Assembly: GCA_031459235.1 (NCBI GenBank)
Contig: JAVKIY010000022.1
Span: 1 to 41,548, forward strand
Source: Fervidifonticultor_A tertius
Lineage (GTDB): Bacteria > Sysuimicrobiota > Sysuimicrobiia > Sysuimicrobiales > Humicultoraceae
Reading direction: 5' to 3'
Length of the DNA stretch: 41,548 nucleotides
This document shows, piece by piece, positions 1-7,788 of this stretch. How positions within the stretch are numbered: the first letter of the stretch is position 1; every line of letters starts with the position of its first letter. Under the pieces are notes generated by a model. That model did not search any database. It saw nothing but the letters and a program-made list of their open reading frames with translations, and was not told the origin of the DNA. Position numbers and translations under genes: made by a program.

Positions 1-2
1 CG

Positions 3-758
3 ATGGGCCCCCAGATCGTCGCCCAGGCCACGGGCGTCACGGTGCCGCCGACCGACCCGGCGATCGAGGTTTCGGACGTCACCTACCCGCGCTCCGGCGG
101 TGGGGATCCCAATGTGGGCTACCTGGCGCGCCCCCGCGCGGCCGGCTCGCACCCGGGCGTGATCGTCATCCACGAGAACCGCGGCCTGCTCGAACACTTC
201 AAGGACGTTGCGCGACGCTTCGCCAGGGAAGGGTACGTCGCGCTGGCGGTGGACCTGGTGGCGACGCCGGGCGGCACCGCGCGGCTCGCGGACTCGGCCC
301 AGGCGACGGCCGCGTTGGGACAGACGCCGCCCGACCGGCTCGTCTCGATGCTGCGCGACGCGTTCCGCCACATCCAGGAGGTCTCCGGTATCCGGCGCGA
401 CCGCATCGGCGCCATCGGCTGGTGCTTCGGCGGCGGCATGACCTGGCGCCTCGCCACGCAGGAGTCCGGGCTGCGCGCCGCGGCGCCCTTCTACGGTCCC
501 AACCCGCCGATCGCGGACGTGCCGAACATCCGGGCCGCGGTGCTCGCGATCTATGGCGCGCTGGACGAGCGCATCAACGCCGGCATCCCGCAGATCCGCG
601 AGGCGCTGCAGCGGGCGAACGTCGTCCACGAGATCCACATCTACCCGAACGCGCCGCACGCCTTCTTCAACGACACCGGCGGGAACTACCGGCGGGAAGC
701 GGCCGAGGACGCCTGGCGGCGCGTGCTGGCCTGGTTCGAGCGGCACCTGAAGGCCTAG
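3..758 (+). CDS. Dienelactone hydrolase family protein (probably 5'-truncated by the window)
   Basis: Alpha/beta hydrolase of the dienelactone hydrolase (carboxymethylenebutenolidase) family, which hydrolyses lactone or ester bonds through a Cys-His-Asp triad. Counting from the first ATG, the nucleophile elbow GWCFGGG places Cys141, with Asp188 in GALDER and His219 in APHAFFND, all in family order. The early strand VIVIHENRGL is also typical. The reading frame is already open at the window edge and the ATG at base 3 has no visible ribosome site, so the true start probably lies upstream, perhaps with an export signal as in many secreted homologues. The TAG stop shares the bases CTAG with the convergent gene's stop. 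The exact substrate cannot be told from sequence. Confidence 0.88.
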   Translation: MGPQIVAQATGVTVPPTDPAIEVSDVTYPRSGGGDPNVGYLARPRAAGSHPGVIVIHENRGLLEHFKDVARRFAREGYVALAVDLVATPGGTARLADSAQATAALGQTPPDRLVSMLRDAFRHIQEVSGIRRDRIGAIGWCFGGGMTWRLATQESGLRAAAPFYGPNPPIADVPNIRAAVLAIYGALDERINAGIPQIREALQRANVVHEIHIYPNAPHAFFNDTGGNYRREAAEDAWRRVLAWFERHLKA

Positions 759-943
759 CGCAGCAGCGCGCCGAGGGTGACCGCGACCGCGGCGACGGCG
801 ACCGCGGTCACCAGCGAACGCCTGACCTCGCGGGCCACGCGGGCGGTGAGCTCCTCGTCCGTCTCGCGCACCGGAACGGGCCGCGGTGCGCGGGCCGGCG
901 CGCTCCGTGCCGGCGTGCCCCGCCTCGTCGAGATCTCGCGCAT
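755..943 (-). CDS. Small single-pass membrane protein, unknown function
   Basis: A 62-residue protein of no recognised family. The N-terminal two thirds are Arg/Pro/Ala-rich and charged. The C-terminus holds one hydrophobic helix (about residues 42-60, RSLVTAVAVAAVAVTLGALL) that ends almost at the stop, so it would be tail-anchored with the basic part in the cytoplasm. The ATG at 943 is preferred over an in-frame upstream start near 1000 because a strong purine-rich ribosome site (AGGGGGTGGGAG) lies directly before it, and because the longer form would run through the hairpin at 967-993. Its TAG stop overlaps the convergent hydrolase stop in a shared CTAG. Coding status rests on the ribosome site and the clean membrane helix. 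Confidence 0.55.
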   Translation of the reverse strand: MREISTRRGTPARSAPARAPRPVPVRETDEELTARVAREVRRSLVTAVAVAAVAVTLGALLR

Positions 944-966
944 CTCCCACCCCCTGAAAACGCACA

Positions 967-993
967 AGGGACTGACCTCGGCGGTCAGTCCCT
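967..993 (-). terminator. Perfect 11-bp hairpin, probable terminator of the ThDP enzyme gene
   Basis: AGGGACTGACC and GGTCAGTCCCT pair perfectly over 11 bases around a 5-base loop. On the minus strand the stem is followed by a T-rich stretch (TTGTGCGTTTT), as in a Rho-independent terminator. It lies about 40 bases downstream of the stop of the minus-strand ThDP enzyme gene and just before the ribosome site of the next minus-strand gene. It could therefore also be an attenuator between the two. Confidence 0.55.
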
Positions 994-1034
994 CTGCCAA
1001 TGCCGTGGCGTGCTATGGTGCGCCGCGCGCCCCT

Positions 1035-2834
1035 CTAGGGTAGCACCCCGCGGTGCGCGGTGTCGATCACCACGTCCACGAGCGCGGGTGCCCGCTCCTC
1101 GCCTGCCACGCGCACCGCCCGCCGTAGTGCCGGACCGAGCGCCGCGGGTTCGACGACCGGCCCCTCGCTGTGCACGCCGAGCGCCCGCGCCAGGCCCGCG
1201 AAGTCCACCGCGGGCTCTTCCAGACGGATCCCGACGACGCTGTTCTCGACCGGCCGGCCCCGCGCGCGCGCCACGAGCTCCTGGTGCACCTCGTCGTTGT
1301 AGTACGAGCGGTTGTTGCAGAGGACGAAGGCGACCGGCAGCCGGTGGTGCGCGGCGGTCCACAGCGCGCTCGGCGCATAGAGCAGGTCACCGTCGGGTTG
1401 CAGCGCGACGCACAGCCGCCCCGTGTCCCGGTGCGCCAGCGCGGCGCCGACCGAGGCGCCCGGACCGTAGCCGAGCCCTGCCCCGCCGCTGTATCCCAGA
1501 TACTGGTCGGCTGCCGCCCAATCCCAGAGCCGGCGCGCCCAGCCATCGAGCGTGCCGTACACCAGCACCCAGTCCTCGCCCTTGATCGCGTCCCACACCT
1601 CGGCGGCCAGCCGCGCGGGTGCGATCGGCACCGCGGCCCGGACGCGCTCGGCCTCGGCGCGAGCCGCGCGGCGGGCGGCATGGTGCACAGCCTCCAGGTG
1701 CGCGCGCCGCTGCCGGCGCGCGCCGTCGGGCCGCAGGGACCGCCGCACCAGCTCGAGCAGCGCGGGGAGCGCCGCGGACGTGTCCGCGATGATCGGCAGG
1801 TCGATGGGCGCGAGCCGCTGGTAGTCCATCGCCCAGCTCCGGATGGCCAGATCGCGGAGCGAGATGTCCACGATGCGCGCGGTCGCCGGCACCGCGGAGG
1901 CCGCGCGCCGGGTCGCGCGATCGGTGCGCGCCAGGCGGCCCCATAGGTCTGCCACGTCCAGCGCGAGCACGACGTCCGCGTCCTCGAGCACCTCCAGCCG
2001 CGCGTCGGTCAGGTCGAGCGGGTGGGTGTTGGGGAAGTTGAATCGGCCGTACGCGTAGAGGTCGACCACGGGCGCGTCCAGCGCCTCGGCGAGCTCGACG
2101 AGAACCGGCACGGTCTGTGGATGCCGCCCGAGGAACTCGGCCACGATGACAGGACGTTGGGCCCCGGCGAGTAGCCGCGCGGCTTCTTCTAGCGCACCGC
2201 TGTCGGCCTGCGGTCCGGTCGGCGGCCGGTGCCGCGCGACGTCGGGCAGCGGCACATCCTCGGTGAGCGGCGCCTCCTGGAGCGCCGCGTCCAGGCACAC
2301 GTAGACCGGCCCGCACGGCTCGGTCGTCGCGATGCGGTAGCCGCGCACGATCGCCTCGGGGATCGCCGCCAGGCTGGCCGGCTGGTCGTCCCACTTCACG
2401 TAGTCGCGCACCGCCTGCCCCTGGACGAGCGCCGTGTGGATCCAGTCGATCCACGGCCGGCGCTGCTCGGCGGCCATGGGCCCGGTGCCCCCGAGCACCA
2501 GGAGCGGCACCCGGTCGCACCAGGCGTTGAAGATCGCCATGCTGGCGTGCTGGAGCCCGACGACGTCATGCACGATCGCCGCCATCGGCCGGCCCGCGGC
2601 TTTGGCGTACCCGTGCGCGACCGCCACCGCGATCTCTTCGTGACAGCACTGGATGATCTGCGGCCGACGGTTGCCGCCGTAGTTTACGAGGGAGTCGTGC
2701 AGCCCCCGGAAGGTGGCACCGGGGTTGAGCGCGGCGTACTCGACGCCGAGCGCGCGGAGCACGTCCACGACCAAGTCAGATCCGTACAGGGGGCGGCCTC
2801 CCGTCGATCCGCCGCGTGGTGCCTCGATGACCAT
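1035..2834 (-). CDS. Thiamine diphosphate-dependent enzyme (acetolactate synthase / benzoylformate decarboxylase-like)
   Basis: A 599-residue enzyme with the three-domain ThDP fold. The N-terminal PYR domain carries the cofactor-activating Glu66 in CCHEEIAVAVAHGYAK. A central Rossmann-like domain covers roughly residues 190-350. The C-terminal PP domain has the Mg/ThDP motif beginning PDGDLLY and ending in CNN. The usual GDG is GDL here, although the metal-binding Asp and Asn are kept. The family cleaves or joins 2-oxo acids in the cytoplasm; the substrate (pyruvate, benzoylformate or other) is not readable. The ATG at 2834 is chosen because GAGAGG precedes it and family similarity begins shortly after. 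An in-frame start at 2945 would add an Arg/Pro-rich, non-conserved leader. No partner gene is adjacent. Confidence 0.85.
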   Translation of the reverse strand: MVIEAPRGGSTGGRPLYGSDLVVDVLRALGVEYAALNPGATFRGLHDSLVNYGGNRRPQIIQCCHEEIAVAVAHGYAKAAGRPMAAIVHDVVGLQHASMAIFNAWCDRVPLLVLGGTGPMAAEQRRPWIDWIHTALVQGQAVRDYVKWDDQPASLAAIPEAIVRGYRIATTEPCGPVYVCLDAALQEAPLTEDVPLPDVARHRPPTGPQADSGALEEAARLLAGAQRPVIVAEFLGRHPQTVPVLVELAEALDAPVVDLYAYGRFNFPNTHPLDLTDARLEVLEDADVVLALDVADLWGRLARTDRATRRAASAVPATARIVDISLRDLAIRSWAMDYQRLAPIDLPIIADTSAALPALLELVRRSLRPDGARRQRRAHLEAVHHAARRAARAEAERVRAAVPIAPARLAAEVWDAIKGEDWVLVYGTLDGWARRLWDWAAADQYLGYSGGAGLGYGPGASVGAALAHRDTGRLCVALQPDGDLLYAPSALWTAAHHRLPVAFVLCNNRSYYNDEVHQELVARARGRPVENSVVGIRLEEPAVDFAGLARALGVHSEGPVVEPAALGPALRRAVRVAGEERAPALVDVVIDTAHRGVLP

Positions 2835-3009
2835 GCGCGCCTCTCGGCTCCGGCGTCTACCTCTGGTCGGAGGTCTTCCTGACGGCGCGCCGGGTTGCCT
2901 TCCCCCCAAAGGTCCGCGTCGGGACGCATAAAGGGCCACGCGCACGAAACCAAAGACACCGTGGGTACGCGACGTCGTGCGAACGTTGCTGTGGCCCGGC
3001 GGGAGGATC

Positions 3010-3084
3010 TGGAGCCGGCGACGAGATTCGAACTCGTGACCTGCGCATTACGAGTGCGCTGCTCTACCACTGAGCTACGCCGGC
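3010..3084 (-). tRNA. tRNA-Thr(CGT), CCA encoded
   Basis: The minus strand folds into a complete cloverleaf. The 7-bp acceptor GCCGGCG/CGCCGGC closes it, the D-arm contains AGCTCAGTGGTAGAGC, the anticodon loop is CTCGTAA (anticodon CGT, reading ACG), and the T-arm contains GTTCGAATC. The 3' CCA is encoded at 3010-3012. Confidence 0.97.
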
Positions 3085-3097
3085 TCAAGCAGCCCTC

Positions 3098-3103
3098 ATT
3101 GTA
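3098..3103 (-). promoter_or_regulatory. -10 element (TACAAT) for tRNA-Thr
   Basis: On the minus strand TACAAT lies 13 bases before the 5' end of the tRNA-Thr gene, at the expected place for a sigma-70 -10 box. It matches five of six consensus positions. No convincing -35 is seen at 16-18 bases. Confidence 0.4.
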
Positions 3104-3226
3104 GCAAACGCCCTCGGCGCGCTGCCACCCCCGCGCGCGGCGGGGGAGTCATGAGAACGCCAGAAGGATTCGTTGCGCTCCGCGCGAACACGGCCAGCAA
3201 GAACCCGCGGGGCGGGGTGAATACCG

Positions 3227-3499
3227 ATGACCGAGCGGCTGTGGGAGATCTACGAGCAGCTCTGTCAGGTGGAGATGCGGAGCCTCGACGAGTTCGTCCG
3301 GCGCCTCAAGTCGGGTGAGTTCGGCGACTTCGACCGCCACGACGTCGTCGGCTTCCTGCGCGAGATCGAGGCGGCCATGCTCAGCAACATCCAGACCAAG
3401 GCGATGGAGCATGCGCGCTACGCCGAGATGGCTGACGAGGTCAGCGAGGAAACCCACCAGATGTTCGACGACCTGATCGAGCACTACGAACGCGCCTGA
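3227..3499 (+). CDS. Small acidic helical protein, unknown function
   Basis: A 90-residue protein, predicted almost entirely alpha-helical, with many Glu/Asp and aromatic residues. It has no signal peptide, membrane segment or recognised domain. The spacing of hydrophobic residues suggests a small helical bundle, as in many small cytosolic adaptor-type proteins, but no family can be named. The ATG is preceded by a purine-rich stretch (GGGGCGGGGTGA) at a workable distance. It stands alone between tRNA-Thr and the convergent M29 peptidase gene, with a GC-rich hairpin after its stop. The normal codon third-position GC bias and the absence of a better overlapping frame support it as a real gene. 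Confidence 0.65.
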   Translation: MTERLWEIYEQLCQVEMRSLDEFVRRLKSGEFGDFDRHDVVGFLREIEAAMLSNIQTKAMEHARYAEMADEVSEETHQMFDDLIEHYERA

Positions 3500-3500
3500 T

Positions 3501-3518
3501 GCGCGCCCGCCGGCGCGC
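3501..3518. terminator. GC hairpin between convergent genes
   Basis: GCGCGCC and GGCGCGC form a perfect 7-bp stem around the loop CGCC, between the stops of the small acidic protein (3499) and the convergent M29 peptidase (3531). There is no T-tract on either strand, so it would at most be a weak bidirectional or Rho-assisted terminator. Confidence 0.35.
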
Positions 3519-3530
3519 GCCGTCCGACCG

Positions 3531-4634
3531 CTAGATCACGAACCGCCCGTCCCGGTAGATCACCTCGCCGTCCGCGCGCACCTCGGATTCGCGCCGCAGG
3601 TCGCAGATCATGTCCCAGTGCAGGCCGGACTGGTTCGTCCCGCCGGTCTCCGGGTAGGCGGCGCCCAGCGCCATGTGCACTGTGCCGCCGATCTTCTCGT
3701 CGAACAGAATATTCCGCGTGAACCGCGTGATCCCGTAGTTCGTCCCGAAGGCGAACTCGCCGAGCGTGCGCGCGCCCGCGTCCAGGTCGAGCATGGCGTG
3801 GAGGAACTCCTCGCCCTTGCGCGCCGAGGCCTCCACGACCCGTCCTTCCTTGAAGGTCAGTGTGATGCCCTCCACCTCGCGGCCGCTGTAAATCGCCGGA
3901 AACGAGAAGGTCACGCGCCCGCTCGTGGCCGTCTCCACCGGGCCAGTGAATACCTCGCCGTCGGGGAAGTTGTGCTCGCCCGCGGCGTTGATCCAGCGCC
4001 GGCCGTCGGTGCGCACGGTCAGGTCGATGGTCGGGCCCTGCAACCGCAGCTCGCGCTTCGTGTCGAGGACACGGACGATGCGGTCCTGTTCTTCCCGGAT
4101 CTTCGTCCAGGACGCCACGGGGTCCGGATGGTCGAGCAGGCCCGCCCCGTAGACGAACTCCTCGTACTCGGACAGCGACATCTCCGCGTCCTGCGCGTCG
4201 GCCTGTGTGGGATACTGCGTCCCGACCCATCGGAGCTCGCCCTTCCCCGCGCGCTCGAGGAACCGCTGGCTGAGCGGCCGCGTGGCCTCCCGCCGCATGG
4301 CCTGCCGCTTCGGATCGACGCCGGTCAGCGCGCGGGTGTTGTAGTGCGCCCAGATGCCCAGGTAGGCGTCGATCGTCTCGTTCTCGTAGACGGCGAGCGG
4401 CGAGACGAAGCGCAGCTGCTCGTCGGTCGCGTGCTTGAGGAAGATCTCCTGGATGCCATCCACGGCGGCGTTGACCGTCGGGTGCGCGCCGGCTGCCAGC
4501 GCCTCGCGGTAGGCGGCGGTGATGAGCGGCGCGGCCAGCGCCGGGCCGGTGATCATGACGAGCTGGCCGGGGCGGAGCGCGAGCGAGTAGCGGACGAGGA
4601 CCTGCGCGAGCTTCGCGAGCCGGGGATCGTTCAC
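3531..4634 (-). CDS. M29 family (AmpS/AmpT-type) metallo-aminopeptidase
   Basis: A 367-residue cytosolic aminopeptidase of the thermophilic M29 family, which uses two metal ions to remove N-terminal residues from peptides. Family hallmarks are visible in order: the N-terminal LVRYSLALRPGQLVMI segment, the Glu-containing GEVFTGPVE motif in the middle, and the C-terminal His/Tyr/Asp metal-site region GTVHMALGAAYPETGG followed by SGLHWDMI. GTG at 4634 is taken as the start because GGAGG lies directly before it and the family's usual N-terminus begins there. An in-frame start near 4769 would overlap the preceding gene. It follows the Imm35-like gene by 28 bases on the same strand, so it is probably the last gene of that operon. 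Confidence 0.9.
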   Translation of the reverse strand: MNDPRLAKLAQVLVRYSLALRPGQLVMITGPALAAPLITAAYREALAAGAHPTVNAAVDGIQEIFLKHATDEQLRFVSPLAVYENETIDAYLGIWAHYNTRALTGVDPKRQAMRREATRPLSQRFLERAGKGELRWVGTQYPTQADAQDAEMSLSEYEEFVYGAGLLDHPDPVASWTKIREEQDRIVRVLDTKRELRLQGPTIDLTVRTDGRRWINAAGEHNFPDGEVFTGPVETATSGRVTFSFPAIYSGREVEGITLTFKEGRVVEASARKGEEFLHAMLDLDAGARTLGEFAFGTNYGITRFTRNILFDEKIGGTVHMALGAAYPETGGTNQSGLHWDMICDLRRESEVRADGEVIYRDGRFVI

Positions 4635-4662
4635 GGAGACCTCCGAGGCGGGGCGTGCGGAT

Positions 4663-5037
4663 CTAGTCGTCGTCGGTGCGCTCGGGCCTCGCGGCCTCGG
4701 CGACCGCGCTCTGGGCCCAGGAGAGCGCCGGATCGGGCGGGTCGGGACGAAGCCCCTTCTTGTACTCATACTCCTGGATGTAGTACGCCAACGGCCTCGC
4801 CGTACCGGTCTCGTGCACGCTGCCGTCCTGCCGGTCCACGATCACCGGGGCGTTGCCGAACAAGGCGTACCTGTCGTCCCCGGTGTCCAGATGCTTCTTC
4901 GACGTATAGACGAATACCCACCCGAACGCGCGCTCGACGGTGGCATCGTCCCTCAGCACCAGCTCGTCGTCCTCGGGCGCGGGAATCCGGGCGACGAAGC
5001 TCCTCGCTATCGCTGTCGCTTGCTCACGGTCCACCAC
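4663..5037 (-). CDS. Imm35 / YrhB-like immunity protein
   Basis: A 124-residue cytosolic protein resembling the YrhB/immunity protein 35 family. Visible hallmarks are FGWVFVYTSKKHLDTGD, then FGNAPVIVDRQDGS and the tail ETGTARPLAYYIQEYE, which match the family's Trp/Tyr core and GNAP-I-V-D strand. Imm35-type proteins are known as neighbours of toxin genes in polymorphic toxin systems, where they are thought to bind and block the toxin. Here the gene starts 12 bases after the papain-fold toxin gene stop, with a perfect AGGAGG five bases before the GTG at 5037, and so should be made in good amount. That placement makes it the probable cognate antidote. Direct binding is an inference. Confidence 0.82.
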   Translation of the reverse strand: MVDREQATAIARSFVARIPAPEDDELVLRDDATVERAFGWVFVYTSKKHLDTGDDRYALFGNAPVIVDRQDGSVHETGTARPLAYYIQEYEYKKGLRPDPPDPALSWAQSAVAEAARPERTDDD

Positions 5038-5049
5038 GGGCGCCTCCTG

Positions 5050-5775
5050 TCACGGGATGAACATGAATCGGATGACCTGGATGACCTCCGGCAGGTACCC
5101 GGACATGCTGGCGACGGCGCCGCCGCCTTCGCTGGCCACGGCCGCCTGGCCGTCGAGAAACCACACCCGGCCGTTGATGTTCACCGCATTGAACACATGG
5201 CCGTACGCCGACGTCTCCACCGAGACGATTCCTTGCGCCCCGTGACCCTCGGCAAGCAGGAACCGCTCGATGTCGAGAAACGACCGCTGCCTGGTGAACT
5301 CCGACCCAAACGTCCGCTGCAAGTGAGTCAACCATCCGGGCCCACTGGGCGGCGCCGGCCGGAACGGTTCACCGCGGAAGAAGCGCGCGACGTTCTCAGC
5401 GATCTGCCGGCAGTTCGTGCACGACCGCGACGGGTTGAAGGCCCCCCGGTGCACCGCATCCCAGAGGGCGCGGCCGCGCCCGGCTGCCGCGGCCCTCGCC
5501 GCACCGCTCGCCCCAGTCCGGGCCGCGGAACCGGCGGCCACGCGGGCCGCAGCCGCCGCGGCGGTTCGCACGGCAAGCGCCTCGGCGAGCCACGGCAGCA
5601 TCAACCACCCCAGCAGGATCGCGGCCGCGAGCGCCGCCGCGATGGCGATCGCCAGGCCGATCATCCCTGCACAGTCGGAGAGCGAGCCGCAATCATCGGC
5701 ATATGCAGGCGAGGCCAGCAACAGGACCAGCGCCGCGGCAAGTGGTCCCCAGACCGCACGCCGCATCTCGCTCAC
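5050..5775 (-). CDS. Membrane-anchored papain-fold (Tox-PL-like) toxin
   Basis: A 241-residue protein (GTG start). Counting from the internal ATG at 5766, residues 1-23 look like a signal peptide ending AYA. A short Cys-containing segment (DDCGSLSDC) follows, then a hydrophobic helix at about 35-64, an Ala/Arg-rich linker and a C-terminal domain at about 110-238. That domain carries the papain-fold triad: Cys116 or Cys119 in SCTNCRQIAENVARFF, His190 in YGHVFNAVN and Asp205 in WFLDGQ, the arrangement of Tox-PL glutamine-deamidase/protease toxins. The GTG at 5775 overlaps the upstream gene's TGA (GTGA) and has GAGAGGG ten bases before it, so translation is probably coupled; the ATG at 5766 is the alternative. 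The next gene is an Imm35-like antidote. The enzymatic target is unknown. Confidence 0.8.
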   Translation of the reverse strand: MSEMRRAVWGPLAAALVLLLASPAYADDCGSLSDCAGMIGLAIAIAAALAAAILLGWLMLPWLAEALAVRTAAAAAARVAAGSAARTGASGAARAAAAGRGRALWDAVHRGAFNPSRSCTNCRQIAENVARFFRGEPFRPAPPSGPGWLTHLQRTFGSEFTRQRSFLDIERFLLAEGHGAQGIVSVETSAYGHVFNAVNINGRVWFLDGQAAVASEGGGAVASMSGYLPEVIQVIRFMFIP

Positions 5776-6947
5776 GGCGCCGGGACCCTCTCGCCCGCGT
5801 CCGCCTGCACCGGCGGGGCGGGCGGGAAGAGCAGGGCGAACGCCGCCACCGATGAGAGCACGACCAACGCCAGCGGGAGAAAACTCCGGTCGATCCAGTA
5901 CATACGCTGGAGGATGCTCTGGCTCGCCCACCAGGTCACGCCCAGCCCGGCGGCCAGACGCACGACGATGGGCAGGCGCGAGGTGAGCGCCAGCCAGGGA
6001 CGGATGCGGGAGATCCCACGGTCTCGCGCGACCAGGATCCCCGCGACCGCGAGCCCGAACGCGACGCCCTGCGCGAGGTTGGCCAGGACGCCGGCGGCCA
6101 GCAGCGTCGTCACGAGCGTGCTCGCGACGATGCCGGCGTAGCGGCGCACCGCACCCGGCTCAGCAGGCGCCGTCTCGGCGGCCGCGAGGAGCATCCGCTC
6201 GAGGACGATCGGGCTGCGCAGCGCGCGGTCCTCGAGGACGACGCGGGCGACGCCGACGGCCGCGCCGAAGATCGCCAGCACCTGGCCTTGCTGCTGAAGC
6301 GGCGCGATCGCCCTGACGTCGGGCATCAATCCCACCCACGTGTAGAGCGGGCGGATCAACGGCGCCGCGGCCAGGGCCCACGCCATCCCAAAGCCTCCGA
6401 GCAGGATCGCGTGCAGGCCGGCGTCGACGACGGTGCGGGACGCACCCGACAGCGGGAGGCGCAGCGACGTGTCGAGGCGCGCGGTCTGCGCCGCCAGCGG
6501 GAGCCCGACCATCAGCAGCGCCAGCATGACGTACGACCCGAGCTGGGGGATGCGCGCCCACACCAGTTGCGCGGCCAGGGAGCTCGTCGCCAGCCGCAGC
6601 GCCACGTGCGGGCCGAAGAGCAGGTCGCCCAGCGCGTATCCTACGAGGGCCCACACACCGAGCCCGGCGCCTAGCCCTCCGAGCGCGAAGAGCACGGACA
6701 CCGTGACGAGCGATGCCGTGAAGGGCGTCCCCGAGGGGACCACCCGCGAGCCGAGCGCCGCGCCGACGGCGAGCGCTAGCAGCGGCGCGAGGGCTCCGAG
6801 CACCGGCCAGGCGCAGAGATACTGCCCATCACCGGCGACCACAGGGATCGTCCCCGAGATCTGGCGGCCGGCGGCGGGGAGGCGCCGCCACAGCACGTCG
6901 CCGACGGCGTCCAGGACGCCCGACCTCTCGGCCCCGCGGCTGGCCAC
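5772..6947 (-). CDS. Multi-pass membrane protein of the toxin operon, unknown family
   Basis: A 391-residue protein with about nine hydrophobic segments separated by short Arg-containing loops and ending in a Pro/Ala-rich tail. I recognise no family and no catalytic motif. The frame stays open upstream to about 7595, but that part is an Arg/Gly/Pro-rich shadow of the preceding membrane protein gene. GTG at 6947 is chosen because GGGGAG lies nine bases before it and it begins just after the preceding stop (6953). Its own stop overlaps the toxin start (GTGA at 5772-5775), so the two are probably made in fixed ratio. Possible roles are toxin export, membrane partner or a host-cell process; none is shown by the sequence. 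Confidence 0.72.
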   Translation of the reverse strand: MASRGAERSGVLDAVGDVLWRRLPAAGRQISGTIPVVAGDGQYLCAWPVLGALAPLLALAVGAALGSRVVPSGTPFTASLVTVSVLFALGGLGAGLGVWALVGYALGDLLFGPHVALRLATSSLAAQLVWARIPQLGSYVMLALLMVGLPLAAQTARLDTSLRLPLSGASRTVVDAGLHAILLGGFGMAWALAAAPLIRPLYTWVGLMPDVRAIAPLQQQGQVLAIFGAAVGVARVVLEDRALRSPIVLERMLLAAAETAPAEPGAVRRYAGIVASTLVTTLLAAGVLANLAQGVAFGLAVAGILVARDRGISRIRPWLALTSRLPIVVRLAAGLGVTWWASQSILQRMYWIDRSFLPLALVVLSSVAAFALLFPPAPPVQADAGERVPAP

Positions 6948-6952
6948 CGGCC

Positions 6953-7648
6953 CTATCTCCCCGACGCTTCGGCGTGACGGGGCTGACCAACCGCGCGCCC
7001 CGCCACGATCCCGAGCACGCTGCCCCAGACCGCGTGCCCGAGTACCGATACGACGAGGAACTGCTCGAGCGAGCGGATGCGCAACCACGCGGGGTAGATG
7101 GCCACCATCAGGCCCTCGAGGCACATCGCCCAGAGCAGGCCGGACCAGAGTCCGGGACGGCGCACCAGCAGCACGAACGCCACCGCGAACCCGATCCCGT
7201 TGAAGAAGTGATAGAGGGTACCGACGGCCAGCGGCCAGGGTGGCGGCAGGCGGCCGCCAACGATGAGACGGCCGAAGATCTCGAAGCTCTCGAACGGCCA
7301 GAACGTGAACGCGAACGCCCGGACCGCCAGAAAGCGGACGAGGTCGTATGCCAGCGTGGCGAGCAGGCCGGCGCCGAACCCCACCCGCAGGCGCTCTCGG
7401 AGCGCGCGTCGATCCGAGGCCGACGCGCGGGTGAGCATGCCCGCGAGCGCGGCCATCCCAAGGACGCCCGTAACCGCCATCGCCAGCGGCAGCGAGAGGC
7501 CGACGAGCACGTACACGAGGAGCCCGATGCCGCCCGCGAGGGGGAGCGCCAGGAGCAGGAGGCGCGGCCGGGCGAGGGCGCGATCGGGCACCCACAGCCA
7601 GCCCTCTCGGCGCGGCAGGGTTCCGGCGGGATCACGGCGCGCGGTCAC
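6953..7648 (-). CDS. Membrane protein (about six helices), first gene of the toxin operon
   Basis: A 231-residue integral membrane protein with about six hydrophobic segments after a basic N-terminus. Two segments carry buried polar residues, GTLYHFFNGIGFA and VVSVLGHAVWGSVLG. These recall small uncharacterised integral-membrane families of the YagU/DUF type, but the match is by eye only. The GTG at 7648 is the first in-frame start after tRNA-Val. A GTG about 18 codons downstream, preceded by GAGAGGG, is an alternative. Its TAG is six bases before the next gene's start, so the two membrane genes, toxin, immunity and M29 genes read as one unit. Function unknown. Confidence 0.72.
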   Translation of the reverse strand: MTARRDPAGTLPRREGWLWVPDRALARPRLLLLALPLAGGIGLLVYVLVGLSLPLAMAVTGVLGMAALAGMLTRASASDRRALRERLRVGFGAGLLATLAYDLVRFLAVRAFAFTFWPFESFEIFGRLIVGGRLPPPWPLAVGTLYHFFNGIGFAVAFVLLVRRPGLWSGLLWAMCLEGLMVAIYPAWLRIRSLEQFLVVSVLGHAVWGSVLGIVAGRAVGQPRHAEASGR

Positions 7649-7698
7649 CTGTCCCGGTATTCCACGCGCGGGAACGGCTTCCTAGCGCTCAACGGGGA

Positions 7699-7773
7699 TG
7701 GTGGGCGGTACAGGGCTCGAACCTGTGGCCTCATCCGTGTGAAGGATGCGCTCTTCCACTGAGCTAACCGCCC
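7699..7773 (-). tRNA. tRNA-Val(CAC), CCA encoded
   Basis: Complete cloverleaf on the minus strand. The acceptor is GGGCGGT/ACCGCCC, the D-arm contains TAGCTCAGTGGAAGAGC, the anticodon stem CATCC/GGATG encloses loop TTCACAC (anticodon CAC, reading GTG), and the T-arm contains GTTCGAGCC. The 3' CCA is encoded at 7699-7701. Confidence 0.97.
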
Positions 7774-7788
7774 CAGGTGGCGAAGGAT

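Noticed and set aside
5776..5931. Longer start for the papain-fold toxin
   Set aside because: The extension overlaps the upstream membrane protein, would hide the signal peptide, and is Pro/Gly-rich; the GTGA junction at 5772-5775 explains the start.
6948..7595. N-terminal extension of the second toxin-operon membrane protein
   Set aside because: The extra 216 codons overlap the first membrane protein in another frame and read as Arg/Pro/Gly-rich non-protein. GTG at 6947 with a ribosome site is the better start.
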